Source of the DNA: Hirudo medicinalis
Taxonomy: Eukaryota; Annelida; Clitellata; Hirudinida; Hirudinidae
Direction: 5' to 3'
Length of the DNA stretch: 64,000 nt
Assembly (NCBI GenBank): GCA_011800805.1
Contig: MPNW01000124.1
Span: 35,925-99,924, forward strand
Below the pieces are notes generated by a model. The model searched no databases. It was given only the letters and a program-made list of their open reading frames with translations, and was not told the DNA's origin. Below, piece after piece: positions 61,928 through 64,000 of the stretch. Position 1 is the first letter of the stretch; the number at the start of each line of letters is the position of its first letter. The translations under genes were made by a program, and so were the position numbers.

Positions 61928-62688
61928 AGGCCACCCTGTTATGTCGGTGCAGATATTCAGTTGATGCCAGCACCGTGCAATCTGCCATTATGTGGCTTAC
62001 GGTTTCTTGGGCCTTGCTACAGACTGCAATCGCCATCGATCTGCTTCATTAAGATCTTACGTTGATGGTATCTGGTATTGAGTGTCTGGTCCTGAGCTGT
62101 CATGATCAAGCTTTCAGTTTCTCCTTTGAGTCCTGCACTTCTTAACCAAGCACAACTTGCTTCTTTGTCAACAAAAGGTTNGATCAAGCTTTCAGTTTCT
62201 CCTTTGAGTCCTGCACTTCTTAACCAAGCACAACTTGCTTCTTTGTCAACAAAAGGTTTTTCGAGGCTGCAAAAAAATTGTTGCATTGGTTTCTCCCGCA
62301 GTTCTTCTATTCTCTCCTTCTCTATGCTGTCCTTTAGCATCACTTTCGCTAGTGTTTGAACGGTCGACAAAAGCAAATATTTATTCTTTATTGCCTTTGC
62401 TTCCTTCCGGAGAGAATGTTTTGCATTCCAAAGCTTCCGAGTTTTCCGATCCATTTTCTCAATGTCAGACTTCCTCCACTCAATTATGCCAAAACTACAC
62501 GTGGGCACCGGAACTGCCAAAGCATTTATCGCCGAAAATTTGTTTTTAAAATTCAATTCTGATCTGAGAATGAGACGCACTCTGCGGTAATATTCCTCGG
62601 TGATAAAATTCCTTGGCATGTTTTGGCTTTTGATTTGTTTGCCACCCTTCTTTATAACAATGGCACACTTGTCTAAGCCGAACTCCAT
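61928..62688 (-). mobile_element. Non-LTR retrotransposon fragment (end of reverse transcriptase ORF)
   Basis: Minus-strand frames encode the region following the reverse transcriptase palm: KFSAINALAVPVPTCSFGII, EWRKSDIEKMDRKTRKLW, SCAWLRSAGLKGETESLI, LNTRYHQRKIL, and, after a frame change, KAQETVSHIMADC and TEYLHRHNRVA. These match non-LTR elements common in invertebrate genomes. The 5' part of the element is missing and the 3' end is frame-damaged. The piece is interrupted by the artificial 77 bp duplication and N at 62104-62258, so its real length is about 78 nt shorter. Confidence 0.8.
62104..62258. repeat. 77 bp perfect direct duplication flanking a single N (assembly join)
   Basis: Bases 62104-62180 and 62182-62258 are identical, separated by one N at 62181. 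The arrangement is what results when two contigs with an undetected overlap are placed side by side with a gap character. It is probably not a biological duplication. Confidence 0.9.
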
Positions 62689-63335
62689 GCTAACATCATC
62701 AATGAAGGTTTTTACAAAATTATTTATTATTATTATTATTATTATTATTTTAAACGCTAGATAATTAGGAATTAGCCTAAAAAAAAATCAGGAACTAAAT
62801 CAGGGCCAATCTCAACTTTTTAAACCTTCTCATAATCGAAAATAAAAACCCCAGCGGATGAGGCAAAGAATAAAGTCGATTAATTGTTATTATTTTTTAT
62901 TATTGTTATTTTTTTTCATCACAGAAATAAAGCTCGTTATTATTTTGAAGCTTGGAATAAAAAAAAGGAGATAAGAGGGAGGATTGCAGACGTGTTTACA
63001 ACACTTAAGGTGCTTCATCGATTTATGTGGGGCAGCTCCTTGCAAAGGAAGATTTATTAGCGGGTTGTTTAGAAGCGAGTCTTATTTATTTAATTATTCA
63101 TTTTTTATTTATTTAATTTTATTTTTTTTTTATTAAGGGCACGTATTTTAAATAATGTATTATTTTTATCTCAATGGTCATAATTACGGCTTTTCCCCAA
63201 GCTTAAGACGCAATTTTTCTTATTTCTTATTTTATTTACTAACGCAACTGCACGATTAACAATTGCATGACCCCTATCCATAACCATCACCAAAATCCTC
63301 TTACACCAATCTCTCTGATCACAAAAAATAAACTC

Positions 63336-63380
63336 CAAGCAGGTCGTCCTTGGGTGGGAGACTCCCGTTGGGAGTATATT
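63336..63380 (+). repeat. 5S rRNA-like stretch, possible SINE remnant
   Basis: Sequence from aagcaggtcgtccttgggtg through ggagactcccgttgggagtat resembles the internal promoter part and 3' half of 5S rRNA (AAGCAG, then a TTGGATGGGAGACC-like C box, then a GGGAATAC-like block), with changes. The 5' half of 5S is not recognisable, so this is not a functional 5S gene. A 5S-derived SINE head is possible. Confidence 0.3.
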
Positions 63381-64000
63381 AACGTCAGCTGAATAACGAG
63401 ATTATTTGGACAGAGCAGGTCTATATGCTCGATTTTAAAGCCGGTTGTACTGCAATACCGAGTCAAAGTGTCGAGTCAAAGAGTAGCCAAGACCAGCCGA
63501 GGTACCCTAGTTTCCAGAAAAGTCTTAGACCAACATCCCCCGCTGGAGGATATTGTAAAACTAGAAATGGGTGACTAGCCAATGTCAGCTAGCTGATAGT
63601 TACGCTATCGCATGTGCTTGCTTTAATTTCGTCCTTAAAATAAATGAAATGTCGAATTAATTCCTTGAATAACTGAGACAGAGATGTTTTTCAATGATTT
63701 CATTCTTTGAAGTTTGTCTGCCATGACATCAGCCACACGCAGATGACAGCTTAAGTTTCATAAGCAAATGAATACTAATTAATTATTATTTTTCCTTATT
63801 TTATTTGCTATGGATCAGTCCATTATTTTAGGAGTTACGCCAAAATCAGGGGATGCTTGTAGCCTTTTTGACGCACTATATTAATATTGTTGTTGTTGTT
63901 ACTTTCCAGATGGCGTTGGAAGTTTGAATATTCACAATAACGACATTAACCAATAAAATGTAAATAAAAATATCAAAATAATATTTATAATTGTTATAAA

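Larger units (their letters stand above)
61889..64000. other. Right-hand flank, mostly AT-rich with repeats
   Basis: Apart from the retrotransposon fragment, the assembly join and a 5S-like stretch, no gene is visible. The flank contains ATT runs (62724-62749) and poly-T-rich tracts (63090-63140). Additional 3' exons of the TTLL gene could exist, but none can be recognised. Confidence 0.5.

Overview
The window is AT-rich nuclear DNA from an animal. Genes are split into many short exons with GT..AG introns, 3' ends carry AATAAA signals, and decayed non-LTR, hAT-like and MULE-like elements lie between them. The gene set (FOXK, the dynein assembly factor DNAAF5, ZNF706, H6PD, a membrane-anchored monoamine-oxidase-type enzyme, animal fatty acid synthase, CIB, CNOT7/8, RDM1, a TTLL protein) points to an invertebrate with motile cilia. 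A lophotrochozoan or cnidarian is a guess only. I see no bacterial, organellar or viral gene block.

Layout, left to right: first coding exon of FOXK (minus, about 2.0-2.35 kb; the rest runs off the left edge); DNAAF5 (minus, 3.6-9.0 kb); a repeat-rich gap; ZNF706 (minus, 12.3-12.8 kb); an H6PD-like ER glucose-6-phosphate dehydrogenase (plus, 13.6-16.8 kb); a 3.7 kb transposon graveyard; a MAO-type flavoenzyme (plus, 20.6-26.1 kb); FASN (plus, 28.2-42.1 kb, 27 coding exons, 2565 aa); CIB (minus, 43.0-44.5 kb); CNOT7/8 (plus, 47.2-49.7 kb); an unrecognised single-pass membrane protein (plus, 51.6-53.3 kb); RDM1 (minus, 53.6-56.9 kb); a TTLL-family protein that has lost key catalytic residues (plus, 57.8-61.9 kb); and a non-LTR retrotransposon fragment spanning an unmerged assembly join. 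I joined exons by hand. In every complete gene the exon lengths and phases close exactly on a stop codon, which is the main support for the models.

The genes do not form one pathway. H6PD (NADPH in the ER) and FASN (consumes cytosolic NADPH) are metabolically related but act in different compartments. DNAAF5 and TTLL proteins both concern cilia and microtubules but lie 50 kb apart. I found no convincing new multi-gene system. The most interesting points are the apparent TTLL pseudoenzyme, the H6PD homologue without its lactonase domain, the altered aromatic cage of the MAO-like enzyme, and the unassigned membrane protein.
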